Assembly: GCA_045639525.1 (NCBI GenBank)
Contig: JAZUDI010000028.1
Location: forward strand, 1-64,000
Direction of reading: 5' to 3'
Origin: UBA1181 sp045639525
Lineage (GTDB): Bacteria; Bacteroidota; Bacteroidia; Bacteroidales; Paludibacteraceae
Length of the DNA stretch: 64,000 nt
How positions within the stretch are numbered: the first letter of the stretch is position 1; each line of letters opens with the position of its first letter. Made by a program: the position numbers and the translations under genes. This document shows, piece after piece, positions 45,601 to 57,200 of this stretch. Below the pieces are notes generated by a model. It saw only the letters and a program-made list of their open reading frames with translations, was not told where the DNA came from and ran no database searches.

Positions 45601-48225
45601 CACGAATAGATAAGCCGCCTTTTTGTCGATGGTGTTTTTCTCCGCATAGATACGACGTATCGCCTTCATCTCACTGGTCTCACTCTTCCATCTGCTCTCC
45701 GCATCAGCGCCGATGGACAAACCATCGGAAAGCAAATCCTTTATCGTCTCATCCTCAAAAACAGACAAGTTAACCTCATATGTGACGCCAAGCTTTCCGT
45801 AAATCGAGTTCAATGCCTTTTCAGCCTCCGTCTTATAGGAGTTATCCAGTTCACCAACCAGTGACACTATATTCAACTTATGTGTCCTCTCCGCATAATT
45901 GGCCACCATCATCTTACCCGCATCAAAGAATGGTGTCGAGTCAGATTTTTGGGCAATGGCGAATATCGGCGTGGAATGTGTCACGTCCGCCCACCCAGGA
46001 ATATTCAGGTTATAGACCGTATCGTTCTTTCCTCCCTTGGAGACAACCTCCTTCTCCGCTTTCAACTGGATGAAACCGGCATCGCTCGGGATAACGAACA
46101 TCACCGAATCGAAAGAAGCCATGGTCTCCTTCTTCTTCACCTCACGGGCCTTGATATTCTTCAGTTTTCCCGGATTGTTGGCCAACCAAGGAAGTATCAC
46201 CTTGTTGTTCGGAGCGTCGAAGAAGTCGTAGTGCGACATCTTACGGTACCATCCCGCCGAATCGTTGTCAAAAGCGTTATTCACCTTGTCCGTGCTATAG
46301 AATTCAATGTAATGGGAGTTCTCCGCCAAATAATTTTTAGACTGGTACTCATTGGAGGACAATGTTATCGACTTACCGATATCCTCAACTTTACCATCCT
46401 TCGTCTTAAACTTGACATTACCCTGCTCATCAACCAACAGCGTACCCGAAGGACTGCTCTTGGCCTTTTCCTCGCTATACTCTTCCGTCGAAGCCTCGGA
46501 AGGGGCGTTATCCTTTCCTCCCGTGGATCCCTGTCCTGTCAACTCGTCCAGATTGATCATCGCACATGTCTGTTCATCCCAGATTGACTTAATCTTACCC
46601 TTCACCAACTCCTTGGCGCAATTGATCTTAATCTCGGAGAATTCCATCTTAAGCTGGATATTCTTCACAATAGGCATGGAGAGATGACCCTTGCCCGAAA
46701 TGACGCTGGAATCCGACGCATTAGGGTAGGAAACCTCATCCACCACCACCTTGGCACCGTTGGCGATGATCGTGTCGCCCGAAAGTATCTTAGGCACTGA
46801 GGCGCCCTCGTCGCAAACGGAGAGCTTCGGAAGGTCGTCGCCGCAGACCGCGGTGTCGATAGGCGATGGAATCATGAACTCCAGAACATCGCTGTAAGGA
46901 GCATATTGGCAACCCTCCGGGCGGGTCTGGCAACTAGCACCTGAACAATCCACATACTGGGCGCGCACCTCATAGCGGGTGTTGTAGCTGAGGTTCTCGA
47001 AATTGTGGGAGTTATCCACGGCCTTACCCTCGGAATCCTTCTCATCCGACTTCTCCACGAAGAAAGGAGTCCACTTCTCCTGGCCCTGTTTCCTTATCTC
47101 AACATTCACTCCGCAATACTTTTCCTTCACGTCGCTATCTTTCCAAAACGCGTTCGCAACCTGTCCGGATGTCTTGACGGTATCCATCTCGACCTTATCC
47201 AAATCCTTGTTGAACTTACGATCGTCGATAAGTAGCTTGAACGTATCTTTCTCAATGCCCGGAGCTCCGCAGAAATAAAAGACGCGGACGGGGGAATTTT
47301 TGTCAGTTATGGAAGGCATGTTATCCTTTGTGTAGGATGGCACCTTCTCCAATTCTTCTCCCGTGACGGTCCTCACCCTCCATGCATAGGCATGATTCTC
47401 ATTATAACCTCCTTCAGTAATATTATGGTTATAGAAAGGAGTATATACTATTTCGTTGACAGGGCAAAAAGAACCGTTATGGAAGGCAGACTGCGCCGCC
47501 GATTCGATTTGTCCCTGGTTTCTGTTCTCTATATCTCCTAAATCCACCACCTGCAAATGGTAACCGATCCTCATGCCCGTAGGATTGGCCGACTGCCACT
47601 GATAAGCGATGCCGTTTATCTGGGTGGCGAATTTCTTGACGTTATTCTCAGTGTCCACCACATATTCGAAAGCATGGTTGCATATCACGTCATTGTCGTA
47701 CGGATAAATCTGAAGCGGTTGTACGGTATTGCCCTGCAGGAACACGGGATATGAAAACGGCATACTCAACGCGATCTTTCTTGCGGGGTAGGACGCCTCG
47801 TCAAACGCCTGGAAAGTAAAGGTATAGGCACCCTCGTCAAAGCACTCGTTCCTGAGCTTGACAGATGCGTTCTTGAACATATCATCCAAGATATTTTTAT
47901 TTGAAGCACTGGAGTTCGGGCCCATCGGATAGGTGAAGGTCTGTCCAGGATTGAACTTATATCCGCCGAACCATGTCTGGAATACCACTCTGTTCCTGTT
48001 GTCGTTCACCTTGAGTTGAATCACAAACTGCTCGCTCGTCTTGGACAGATCCTTCAGCAAGGCCTGAATGACGATCCTATCCGATCCGACATACTCCTTA
48101 AGACATGTGCCGTAAGGAGGTGTCATCATTACCGAGAGGTCAATAGGATAAACTGTACCGTTTTGCGCCATACCCAAGATAGGCAACATGGCGATCAATA
48201 AAAGGGTGAACCAACGCTTCAACAT
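42694..48225 (-). CDS. 1843-residue exported protein: TANFOR-like N-terminus, zinc-peptidase motif, diverged C-terminus
   Basis: The signal peptide ends at GMAQ (about residue 21). Residues 22-180 fit the TANFOR pattern (YPIDLSVMMTPPYGTCLKEY, then an Asp-rich strand and a 'PEGAYTF'-like FDEGAYTFTFQAFD). A central part with an FN3-like stretch follows. A metallopeptidase motif lies at residues 916-927, HEIGHGVYKFQH, with a Met-turn-like DNLMDY at 940-945. The spacing to the third His is one residue longer than the metzincin consensus HExxHxxGxxH. Residues about 1000-1150 are helical; the rest, to PNWNE, is Cys-rich in its first part and matches nothing I recognise. No T9SS tail is visible. The DNA turns markedly AT-rich near 45,600, at the peptidase domain. 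It heads a co-directional run with the barrel, the 1109-residue and the FN3 genes. Confidence 0.7.
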   Translation of the reverse strand: MLKRWFTLLLIAMLPILGMAQNGTVYPIDLSVMMTPPYGTCLKEYVGSDRIVIQALLKDLSKTSEQFVIQLKVNDNRNRVVFQTWFGGYKFNPGQTFTYPMGPNSSASNKNILDDMFKNASVKLRNECFDEGAYTFTFQAFDEASYPARKIALSMPFSYPVFLQGNTVQPLQIYPYDNDVICNHAFEYVVDTENNVKKFATQINGIAYQWQSANPTGMRIGYHLQVVDLGDIENRNQGQIESAAQSAFHNGSFCPVNEIVYTPFYNHNITEGGYNENHAYAWRVRTVTGEELEKVPSYTKDNMPSITDKNSPVRVFYFCGAPGIEKDTFKLLIDDRKFNKDLDKVEMDTVKTSGQVANAFWKDSDVKEKYCGVNVEIRKQGQEKWTPFFVEKSDEKDSEGKAVDNSHNFENLSYNTRYEVRAQYVDCSGASCQTRPEGCQYAPYSDVLEFMIPSPIDTAVCGDDLPKLSVCDEGASVPKILSGDTIIANGAKVVVDEVSYPNASDSSVISGKGHLSMPIVKNIQLKMEFSEIKINCAKELVKGKIKSIWDEQTCAMINLDELTGQGSTGGKDNAPSEASTEEYSEEKAKSSPSGTLLVDEQGNVKFKTKDGKVEDIGKSITLSSNEYQSKNYLAENSHYIEFYSTDKVNNAFDNDSAGWYRKMSHYDFFDAPNNKVILPWLANNPGKLKNIKAREVKKKETMASFDSVMFVIPSDAGFIQLKAEKEVVSKGGKNDTVYNLNIPGWADVTHSTPIFAIAQKSDSTPFFDAGKMMVANYAERTHKLNIVSLVGELDNSYKTEAEKALNSIYGKLGVTYEVNLSVFEDETIKDLLSDGLSIGADAESRWKSETSEMKAIRRIYAEKNTIDKKAAYLFVVNQPEEEEYKKSVEGDMPRSQSVGYIFKDNVKGGLGRLIAHEIGHGVYKFQHTFDYEGLTEGSTDNLMDYNSSDPVFLAQYQWRVMQDSVMFVWSVLQDDEDSFNWMTAIKIVGRGTMRYVVDKAPEKATVTYNESTGSVEYGMDTDINFSDGLEYLGYLAKEAAETGVKGFKQLQKAADALKEIAEKVEECKDNSGEDFVKCMCEQLVGGEIEDMFGPVYEKLEEAADKEEEVKKILLVVGDMTGTAKEMNDEINKSSFKPSKAKEIVDSKIAGVSSALCSMIGKIFDRPEQQIDDKSPKPQVAISFHSSTTGGKEATIEVLCKAFTFDPNFDPNSDSFIKRVVLVANSECMSDSKLEEINKKLNDNIGSSQCEGEEICLRKKGDKQVYRCVPFYSDRQVQTGAECPCSELQDATVVNLNIPPDIREQRSGVTCYEKMVKETYSLLNLPCEVNGKSCFYSLFVESNCSAQNSANTNCPDVPRPKPLQNDECYASDKRDKYVLNPFGQDVSVLKATQKRREKEKFSFVNEVPKCSGWKRENGKFTTASPLVCGGPERAENLYVIKDNKAQIDQEVAPKYENKVFYFWGDDTKDENVVKRVLVKVEGEYKMIPLEEYVRNYVMAKDDSKMIKYYTLLSYVAFVKSSPLIEKGKQTAIDNFKDVYAHMGEYTQKGNVFKIDDNPNKFNYYKIRNAYLDDLIPLLEECDIKESVYVDAIGNCSTLEELRSDYLEKYMDCMNSKTGLLKVDKKNYNLACVHGNYSNPSGYVLVNKYVDIINKMGEDETLTVYRDSVFNMTCRKRTDSVSKYLGKLRTYEKITSDQSTALSCYTHVLYLYWEKLSGGVPQLKDYSYYNRGQFVFAKNDDVYGAEYYFGGANENLYGINEVYWYLKLAFEYDELDNLHSIFLNRMQKAASRSYPETYNKYDVGGQYLNPKILQGEALRINNDDGAKRCSEDENVPKTTIPNWNE

Positions 48226-48287
48226 TTTTATATCTTCTTTTTCGTCCCTACGGACATCTTAAAATTCCTTTTCTTTATCTATAACTA

Positions 48288-51200
48288 TTATCTCCAATAA
48301 TCCTCATTGACCCCACGGTGGAGCAATGTGGCCGACTTCTGATCCTGACCCGTTGTCAGGAATATGATCGCATAGTCCGGCATTGCCGCCTCACCAAACA
48401 GATCCGAAGGATGATATGATTTCCTGAACACATATTCTCCATCCTCTAAGTTCAAATCTGAAAATCTGATCTCTATAGTCTTGGAAGTCTTTCCGTCAAT
48501 ATGGTAAACACGTATCTTAGCATCTTTCACACTTTCCGTAAAGGCCGCCCTGATCTCAATGTCCTCACCCTCCTTAAACGGATTAGGCGATGCGGAAAAA
48601 CTGATGATCTGGTACCTTTGGCCTATAGGCGTGTACGGAGGATTATTGTTAGGATTGATGACATGGAAGAAGTCGGTACGCTCCTCCAACTGATATTCGC
48701 AACCAAGGAAGTATGCCTTCATCAAGACGGAGTGGTTTGCCAAGGCCTCGCTCATGACATGGTTGTCCTTGATGTCCTTCAAATCAATGCTGCTGTCCTC
48801 AAACTTGAAGAAGTTCATATGCCTAGCCTGACCTTTGGATATTTCAGGACGAAGGTTAAACATTTTCTCGAAATAGGCGTCAGGCACCATCTCCTTGGTT
48901 CTGTCGCCATAGCGGCGCACAGCGTCTGCGGCCTCCTTGTTCGCGTCCAAATCGTAGATGTAAAGACGCTTGTCAAGCATCTTGATTCTCGGATCGACAT
49001 TGTGGAACTCATCGTAGAACACATACGAAACGCTATCGAAGGTAGCCTCAGGACCGCAGACATCGATCAAGGCGACCACATCGCCGAACTCATACCAGGT
49101 CGACGCCCAGAAATCGAACGTATCCACTTGGAGCTCGCCCTCCTGGAACACCACACCCGAAGTCGTCTCACATTGGTTGGCATCCCTCACCACGACGGAC
49201 ACGGTAAAGCCCGGACTGGCCACAGGAATCTCCTCGATCGACTGGCAATCATCCTTGAAAACGGTTTCGCCGCCATAGTTGTAACCGTATGAGAACACGT
49301 ACGGAGCGACTCCTCCCTTCACATTCTTAAGGAACAGGTTTCCTCCCTTCGTGACACTAGGTTCCTTGCACACGAAAGAAGCGGCGAACTCCGCCTCAAG
49401 CTTCTCCGGCTCCTTTACGACCACCTTCTCGTCAAAGGTCGCGGTGTCACCCATCACACTTCGGCATTCCCTATCATCGATGACAGTAAAATAATATGTG
49501 CCGGCAGGCATATCCCGCATGGTAATGTATCGTTGGATAATGGTGGTATCCTTCACCTTGTTTCCAGTGTTTGGATCGTACATATCCAATACGATGGAGC
49601 TCTCATTTACTGGGAGGCCTTTATAGAGCTGTAGTTTGTCAGCGCTCATCCAAGAAGTATTGCGCTCAACGGTATAAGGGGCGGTTCCTCCACTGACAAA
49701 TAATTCAATAACACCATCCGCCATGCCGTTACAAGATACATTTTGGACAGATTTGCTGGAAGACTTGAAGATAGGAATCGTGTCAACGACTGTTCCCTGC
49801 ACGTAAGTTCCGCAATGATTTCCGTCAACCTCATAAACGAAGAGTCCATGGGTCTTGCTTCTCATCTTCAACGACGACAAATCAACCGGAATATAACGGT
49901 AGTCTCCCTTCTCTCCGACATAATGGCTTGGAGCGATGGATTCATGCATCTCCACAAGCGTCTGATCCCTACATTCGTCCAAGGTATCAGTCCTACATGG
50001 GGAGGTGTACTCAACCACCTGGTAGTTCTTACCCTCCGTGTAGCCATCCACAAACTTGATCTCGACGGCCGCCGTAGGATCCTCAGGGCATTTCGTGCGC
50101 GTTGAATCGATATGTAACGTGAACCGGGAGGTAACAGGATATGTCTTCTCCGATTCGACCACACAACCCTGTTCGTCCAAAACGACAACCGTATAGTCTC
50201 CAGGATCCAGGAATTGGCTCACGCCCCATCCAGAAACCGTCGTTTTGTCGTAATGAGTAGCCTCTCCTCCACGGAATCCGTCGCTCTGCTCACCCAACGA
50301 GGACTCCACCTTCGACTTGTCGGAGAACGTGAAGTTGTACTCACCCCAACCGCCACTCGCATAAGCGAGAATCTGACGACGGGTTGGATCGCACGCCGCA
50401 AGATTCGCATCGAAGACGACGGAGTCGATCTTCAACGGAGAATCCGGAAGCTTGACCTCGAACGTGTCACGGTACTTACAAGCCTTGGCATCCTGCACCA
50501 AAACAGCATAATATCCAGCCGACAAATTTGATATTGTCACTACATTGGACTCAAAGGTCTCACCCATTTTGTCGTGCCAGAACGGCTCCAAATGGCTGTT
50601 GGAATAGACAGGAGTCTTAATGATATCAGCGCCTTTGTAGTAAATCTCCTCGGTGATATCGGTGCTATCAGGGAAGACTATATTATCAAGCACTTTCCAT
50701 CCCTCATTCTTATAAGAATTGTACGACCATACAATGCTCTTGATATCGCTTTGGTCATAAAGCGTGTCTATTCTATACGACAGAGCGACACCATTTGGCT
50801 GATACTCTACCACACCCTTATCTTTATCTTCAACATAGAGTCTGTTCAAGTTGTACGGGTCAGCGGAATCATGGGCGACAAAATACTGGTAAGACGCACC
50901 TCCTCTTCTAGGAGCGAGCGAGATCACACCATCCGAGAATGAACTACAGCTGATCGGCATCACCGCCCTATTTAAGTTCACATCGGCTGGCTTCGTCACT
51001 CGGGTATCGAAATCGATTTTGTCGGAGCAACCCTTCAGCGCGCTCTTATAGGTGAACCTATAGGTACCCGCATCCAGATCTACATATTTATATCTGCCAC
51101 TGAGACTACCTTCAGGATCAGCGGAGAAGAAATCATAGGTAATTGGAGTTGTTTCCAACGAATCAAGCATTCCGTATTTCTCGACACGCTGCTCAACAGA

Positions 51201-54200
51201 GAATGTATCGATACGGATAGTGGTGTCGTTGATGAAATTGCCGTCAATGTCAACCAACTGAGGATACGAGGTGTTGGTGATGACAATCGTATCATAATGG
51301 ATGATGACGGTGTCTACCACTACTCCATCCTTCTCGACAGTCGTCTGTTCCTGAGAAACGACCTTAAATGTGGTGTCGTATGTAACGATAGGATTCAGAG
51401 AATCGTATTTAGGGGTGACGACATATGAGGTGTCAAGCTTAATAACGAACGAATCAACATACTCCCCTGTCGGACCGTAATACTGAACGACTTTGGTCGA
51501 ACTACCGAGGAACGAAGACTCGGAGAATCCGCCGGTCACATTCAAAACGATGACGCCGTCCTTGTCGTATGGACAAAGGAGTTCCAGTTTAGAAGGCTTA
51601 TGCTCCAAATCAATCTTGTAAGGATCAATTCCCTTGACTTTGACAAACGTGTCTGGGCGAAAAGCCTCCCCGCATTCGTTAGACACCCAAATGCGCCAGT
51701 TACCCGCCGTCATGGTGTCAATGCTGAAGTAGGCGATCTTGCTCTCCTCGTCGATGCTCACAGGAAGAGCCGGACTAATCCTTCCGTCTGCAACATTGTC
51801 GTTCTTCACAATGCTGCAGCCATGGAGTGGTGTCCATCCATGAACCTCAAACGACAAGACGCCGTTTGGCTCGTTTATACAGGTCAACCCCTTAGCGGAA
51901 ACATTAGCGATGGCAGAAGGCTTATATTGGATTTCGAAAGCCTGGCTCTCATCAGAATTTCCGCAGATATCCTTCACAATCACCTTATAGAGTCCATAAG
52001 GCATCGACTGCACATCAAAGACACCAACATATTCAGGAGTCGTTGATTTCGGTTTCACATCACTCAAATACAATCCCGACTCGGCTCCGACCTTATAGAT
52101 GTCGGCGGTATGGGTATAGGTCCAACCCTCGACGTTGAACTGAACTGCGCCGTTCGGAGAGAAACAGGTATGGTCCGTCACGTCAAACTTCGACCGAATC
52201 TTCAACGGAGGGAGTGCGTCAACCTTCACTGTCTTTACAGCGGGAGCCACGCCCATGTCGCAGTCGATCGAGCCCAGATAAGAGACAACCTGGTACTCGC
52301 CAGGGGCCAAAGTGCGAGGAGTTGAATAACTGTTATCCGGATCCAGAACGCACTCCACGGAAACCGAGTCATCGGAACCGACCATTCTATAAGAGACTGT
52401 CGCCGTGATGGCGAAGTCCAAAGGCGCGGAAAGGGATGGTTTCACGAGGATCGAGCCGTTGTTACCCTGGTAGCACTTCTCCGACTCAGGATATACCTTT
52501 TGGGAGATAGACGGCAATTGGTCCGCTGTCGGAATAACGAACGATTTCTCGAACTGGTCACAACCATGATCGTCTGTGATGGTCAACGAATACGACCTTC
52601 CTGCCTCCAACGCGAACGGGATGTTCTCGTCGCCCTCGACAGACTGCTCTCCGTCGCTCCAGAGGTAGGAGTACGAGCCACATTCACCGGAAGCTGAAGC
52701 GATCAACTTGGATGTCGCGCAGTTTCCAGTCAATGTGTATTTGATTGCCAAGGTGTCAGGACCAGCGATTCTCACATACTGTCCGACGCTGTCCGGACAT
52801 GAGGCGTTGACAGACTTGAAGGAAACATAATAATCTCCCTTGCCAATCTGGTCACAGACAACGCTCCCCTTCTCATCGAACACACTGTCGTTAACAAAGG
52901 CCTTATGGTTATCCAAAATACCGCCGGACACTGTGAATGATATTTGAGCGTCATTGGCACGAGCGCATGTTACAGAGTCCGTATAAGAATCGACCGTCAA
53001 AGCCAATGGCTCATACAACGGGAATTCCACGCTCTCCGTTAACATTTCGCTGCCACAAGCGTCCAATACCTGATAATAGTAAGTGTGACCACCTGAGAGC
53101 TTAGCGGCGTACAATTTGGAGACACCACCCTCCACAACAGGAGTCATAGGGAAAATACCACCTGAGGATGAGATTAAATTAACCATGTAGTCTTCCTCCC
53201 ATCCCGTAGCGCTATTCACTGTCACACCGTCCGGATCAGACAAACATGTCTGCGGAGAAAGAATCTTGAGAGGATCCATGGCAAAAGGAACCGCTTTAGG
53301 GGATACCGAAAACTCACCCTTGATACTTGATGTATCCAAACGGCAAGTCTCCGTTCCGTAATAAACCTCGTAAGAGAAGGAACCGACAGGCAAGGTGCGG
53401 ATGGCGAGCAATCCCTTGGAATGCTCATAAGTGTCGGACACGCCCGTCACCTCACCGGTCTCCTTGTTTGTCACTGTACATGCTACGGACTGCTTGGCAT
53501 TCTCCGTGGAGAAACGGACCTCTATCGTTCCGTTGTTGCCCTTGAAGCAGGTGATGTTCTTGGTAGCCACGCTATCAACACTCAAAGGCGAAAGGTTCTC
53601 CACATTAGGAAGAATGGTCAAAGTGTCCGGAAGGGAGAGACAATGCACGGAGTCCTCCACCACACAGATGTAGCTGCCCGCACTCACCTCGTTCATGATA
53701 GGAGAAACGCTATCGGCCTTCTCACCGACAGGATTGGTCCAATGGTATATGTATTTGCCGCGGCCTCCTTGGGCTGAGACCTTCACCATGCCATCGACGC
53801 AAGCAGCTCCGTTGCTGACCAAAGAGACAGACAACGGTTCCGGCGACCTTATCTCAAAAGAAGCGTAGGCTGAATCCGTGCAATCGGTGCCGTACTTCTT
53901 CAATCTGACCTCATACTTGCCTCTAGGCAAATCCTCAAAGGAAAGCACGGTATCCTTACCCGCAAACAACATGTCGTAAGCGTAGCCATTGGACGACTTC
54001 AAGGAGAAGTTAGCGGCGGCACCCGCCACCACATGGACCTTGGCAGCACCCAAATCCAATCCGCAAGGCAAAGAGTCAACAGTGTACTCCACCAACTCCA
54101 TATCCACAAGCTCACTGGCTGGCACCGCCACAGTGAAATCCTTGACAGGATATTGGTTTTCACACGCATCGACCGCATAAAGCGTATGGTATCCGACTGG

Positions 54201-57200
54201 GATCGCAGACAACTGCACCTCAGCCAGAGAGGTGACGGCCGCATCCTCTTCGCTGATCAGCTCGAATCCCTTGGTCAGAGAGCTCACCTCCACGCTATCA
54301 TAATAGAACTTCATCGCGGGATGATAGCCCACCAAAGAAATCTTCAACTCCGAAGTTGGCTCATTGGCGCATGAGGTGAGGATCATGTCAGCGCACGGCA
54401 TGGCGTGCAAAGAGTCGCGATCAAAAATTTCAAAAGAAACAGATGTGTCAACCACACACTGGGTAATAGGACTAATACTCAATGTATATCTGCCTGTAAG
54501 CATCTCTTCATTCTTATATATAATATTGAAGGAGTTCACATCAGATGAAACCGTATCTCCAAGACTGTTGATCACATATACATCAGTACTTCCTGGAATA
54601 TTACAATGAGGAGTCAATGAAACTATACCATAACCGTCTCCATGACACAATGTAGGTTGAGCCACCACTTGGTCTAGCTTGATATGGTCAAACGGGTTGA
54701 CATGCAACTCCAAATTATAGATCGTATCGGTGGCGATCTTACCTCTTGCGAATCTCTCGTAGGAGTAGAGTCCTTCAGAGAGAGTATCACTTTGCAAATT
54801 CCAACCGCCGCGTTGATAGTTAAGTCCCAAGCATACGGTGTCGACCAAATCCACAACAACCGTATCACGACCACTGAACATCTCATAAGCTCCGATGCTC
54901 GTGAGGTCAAGACGCTCAGTGGCGATTTGGTCAACCTTCACGCTGGCCTCCTCTATCGGCATTCTGACATACTCTCCGTTAGGCAACACGTCGAAAAGCA
55001 TAGGGATGACAGACGTAAAGTGCTCTGGCTTCTCCACCCTGGTCTCTGAGATGAAACGGTCAGCCTTCATTTCTCCCGCAAGCACTCCGACCAGATCCTC
55101 TGAGGTGAGCATCATATCATGCTCGCCCATAAGCCACTGTCCGTTCGCTGATTTCGGCTCATTGACGTAGATATTATAATCCGATTCCAACTTGCCCGAT
55201 ACACTCTCCGAACTTGCCGTCAAGTTGACGAACGTGTTGAATATATTTCCGACCAGCTCCACATCAGCGTTAGAAGGGAGGTAAACACCCAAGGATCCTT
55301 TGCTGTAGTAAGATATGGTGTTATGGCGGACACCGACATTCAACTCATCCCCGCCGGCAGTATGGTTAACAGTTATGGCCGTTATGACGTTATTGAACGT
55401 GGAGTTCTGGATCTTGACATCTCCCTCCTGCATCATAGCGGAGAGGGCGGATGTAACATTATCAAAAGAAGTTCCTTCCACCTTCATGAAAGAAGGTTTA
55501 TAATACGCGGTGTGGGACAAACCATACTCCTTGATGCTGTCGAAGCGACATGCCGTGACAGTAAGCGTATCCGCATTCGAGAAGATACCCAACGTCGTAT
55601 TGAAGAACGAGCAACTATCCAAATGAGCGTTGAGTGTTTCCCCGTTTGTCGAATACATAGTCAATGCGGCGCTGCATCCCCTGAACTGGGTATGATTACC
55701 CTTGAAACGCAAGCCCTTCAAGTTGACTGTTCCCGACAACTTTGATTCGAAATACATCACGTACGAGGAATTGTCCTCGAAATTGGCGTCAGCAACTACC
55801 GCATAATCGCTTGGCGAAACCGAATAGACATCATTCTCCTCCATATCGGCGGATAGAATAGTGGCGTATTTGACCGGATCGGACACCGCACCCTCATTAG
55901 CCTGCGGGCTATAACCTCCGAACACGTTCAAAGGACGTGACGCATAGAATCTACGATACGAGTTCTTGTGCGAATAGTTGTATACCCTATCCTGCAGAGG
56001 ATGGTAGGTTCCCGCCGCGACATGGAATGTTGCTCCGGCTGGTACGATCGCGAAGTAACGAGCGAAGGTGGAATCGCCCATGGCGTTAGCCCAGTCACGA
56101 CCAGTTCCATCTCCGACAGGCGACTGTTTCACATAATAATCCACGTATGTAGGGAACTCGAACGCACCCACGCAGCTTGTATCCTTTCTGGACATTCCTC
56201 TCTGATCCGCATCCACTCGCTTAGCCTCGGAAGGGATGGCGATAACCTTTCCTCCCTCGAACAACGACTGGAACACGGCTACTGTAGGAGTGTAACCACC
56301 ATTATCCTCCACATTAGCGCTGAATACACTTTCCTTTTCATATGACACCTTTCCGTCAAACACATTCTCGTACTCGACAGGGCCCATCTTCATGTCATTT
56401 TCTTCCACACCACCTGTCCAATCGCTTGGGAAGATATTGTAACCTTCGCTGGCGACATTGGCTTTAGACACAAGGATATCCTCATTACCCACAATGATGT
56501 TACCAAAGAGAGAAACCTTTGATAGATCGTCGAAGGCTGCAGCAAATGACGCGTTATTGTCTGCCGATACCGTAACTTGGTTACCGATCACAGTGTTGTT
56601 GACCATCGAAACCGCCGAACGGCTCAAAGCAAGTACCGTACCTGTCGTCGCCATGTTGTTCGCGATGGTATTATTCTTAAAGGTCGCATCGGTATTAGAG
56701 AGGTAAGCAACCGCACCCGAAGGATTCTCCACCACACAACGGGCGCCACCCTGCACATTCAGATGGAGAGTGGAATTTTCGACATTCAACCTGCCACCCT
56801 CCAAATCGAACGCCGTACCACGTACCGCCTCGTTCTTGGTTATCACTGAATTGAGCACGCTGATATCCGCATTCTTAGCGGAGATGGCTGAAGATAGGTT
56901 TTCGGTCACCACACACCTATCAACTAACAAGCTTCCGCCGTCCATCTGAACCGCTGAGTTTCCGCAACTATGGACTCCTGACAAAGTCAGACCGAATAGC
57001 GTCACTGATGGATTTCCATTAATTTGGATGAGGAACGAGTCGTTCTCCGCGAAGCCAGTAGTATAGACATCATCCAAAGAGTATGTCTCCACGCTAAAGT
57101 TGTCATTGCCTTTGACGTCCGCTGTCAGACGGGTCTTATAATGCTCAGGCGCAGGAGCCACTCCAACTGTGGTCACCGTATCAGGATAGCCACCGATCAA

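Noticed and set aside
42694..45650. Classical toxin with immunity gene
   Set aside because: No small immunity-like gene follows; the next frame is the beta-barrel gene 50 bases on, and no known toxin motif is seen. The payload idea is kept only as a hypothesis.
48226..48287. Terminator between the adhesin and the TANFOR-like gene
   Set aside because: Only a 4-bp stem (GTCC/GGAC) without a following T-run on the minus strand; readthrough is more likely.
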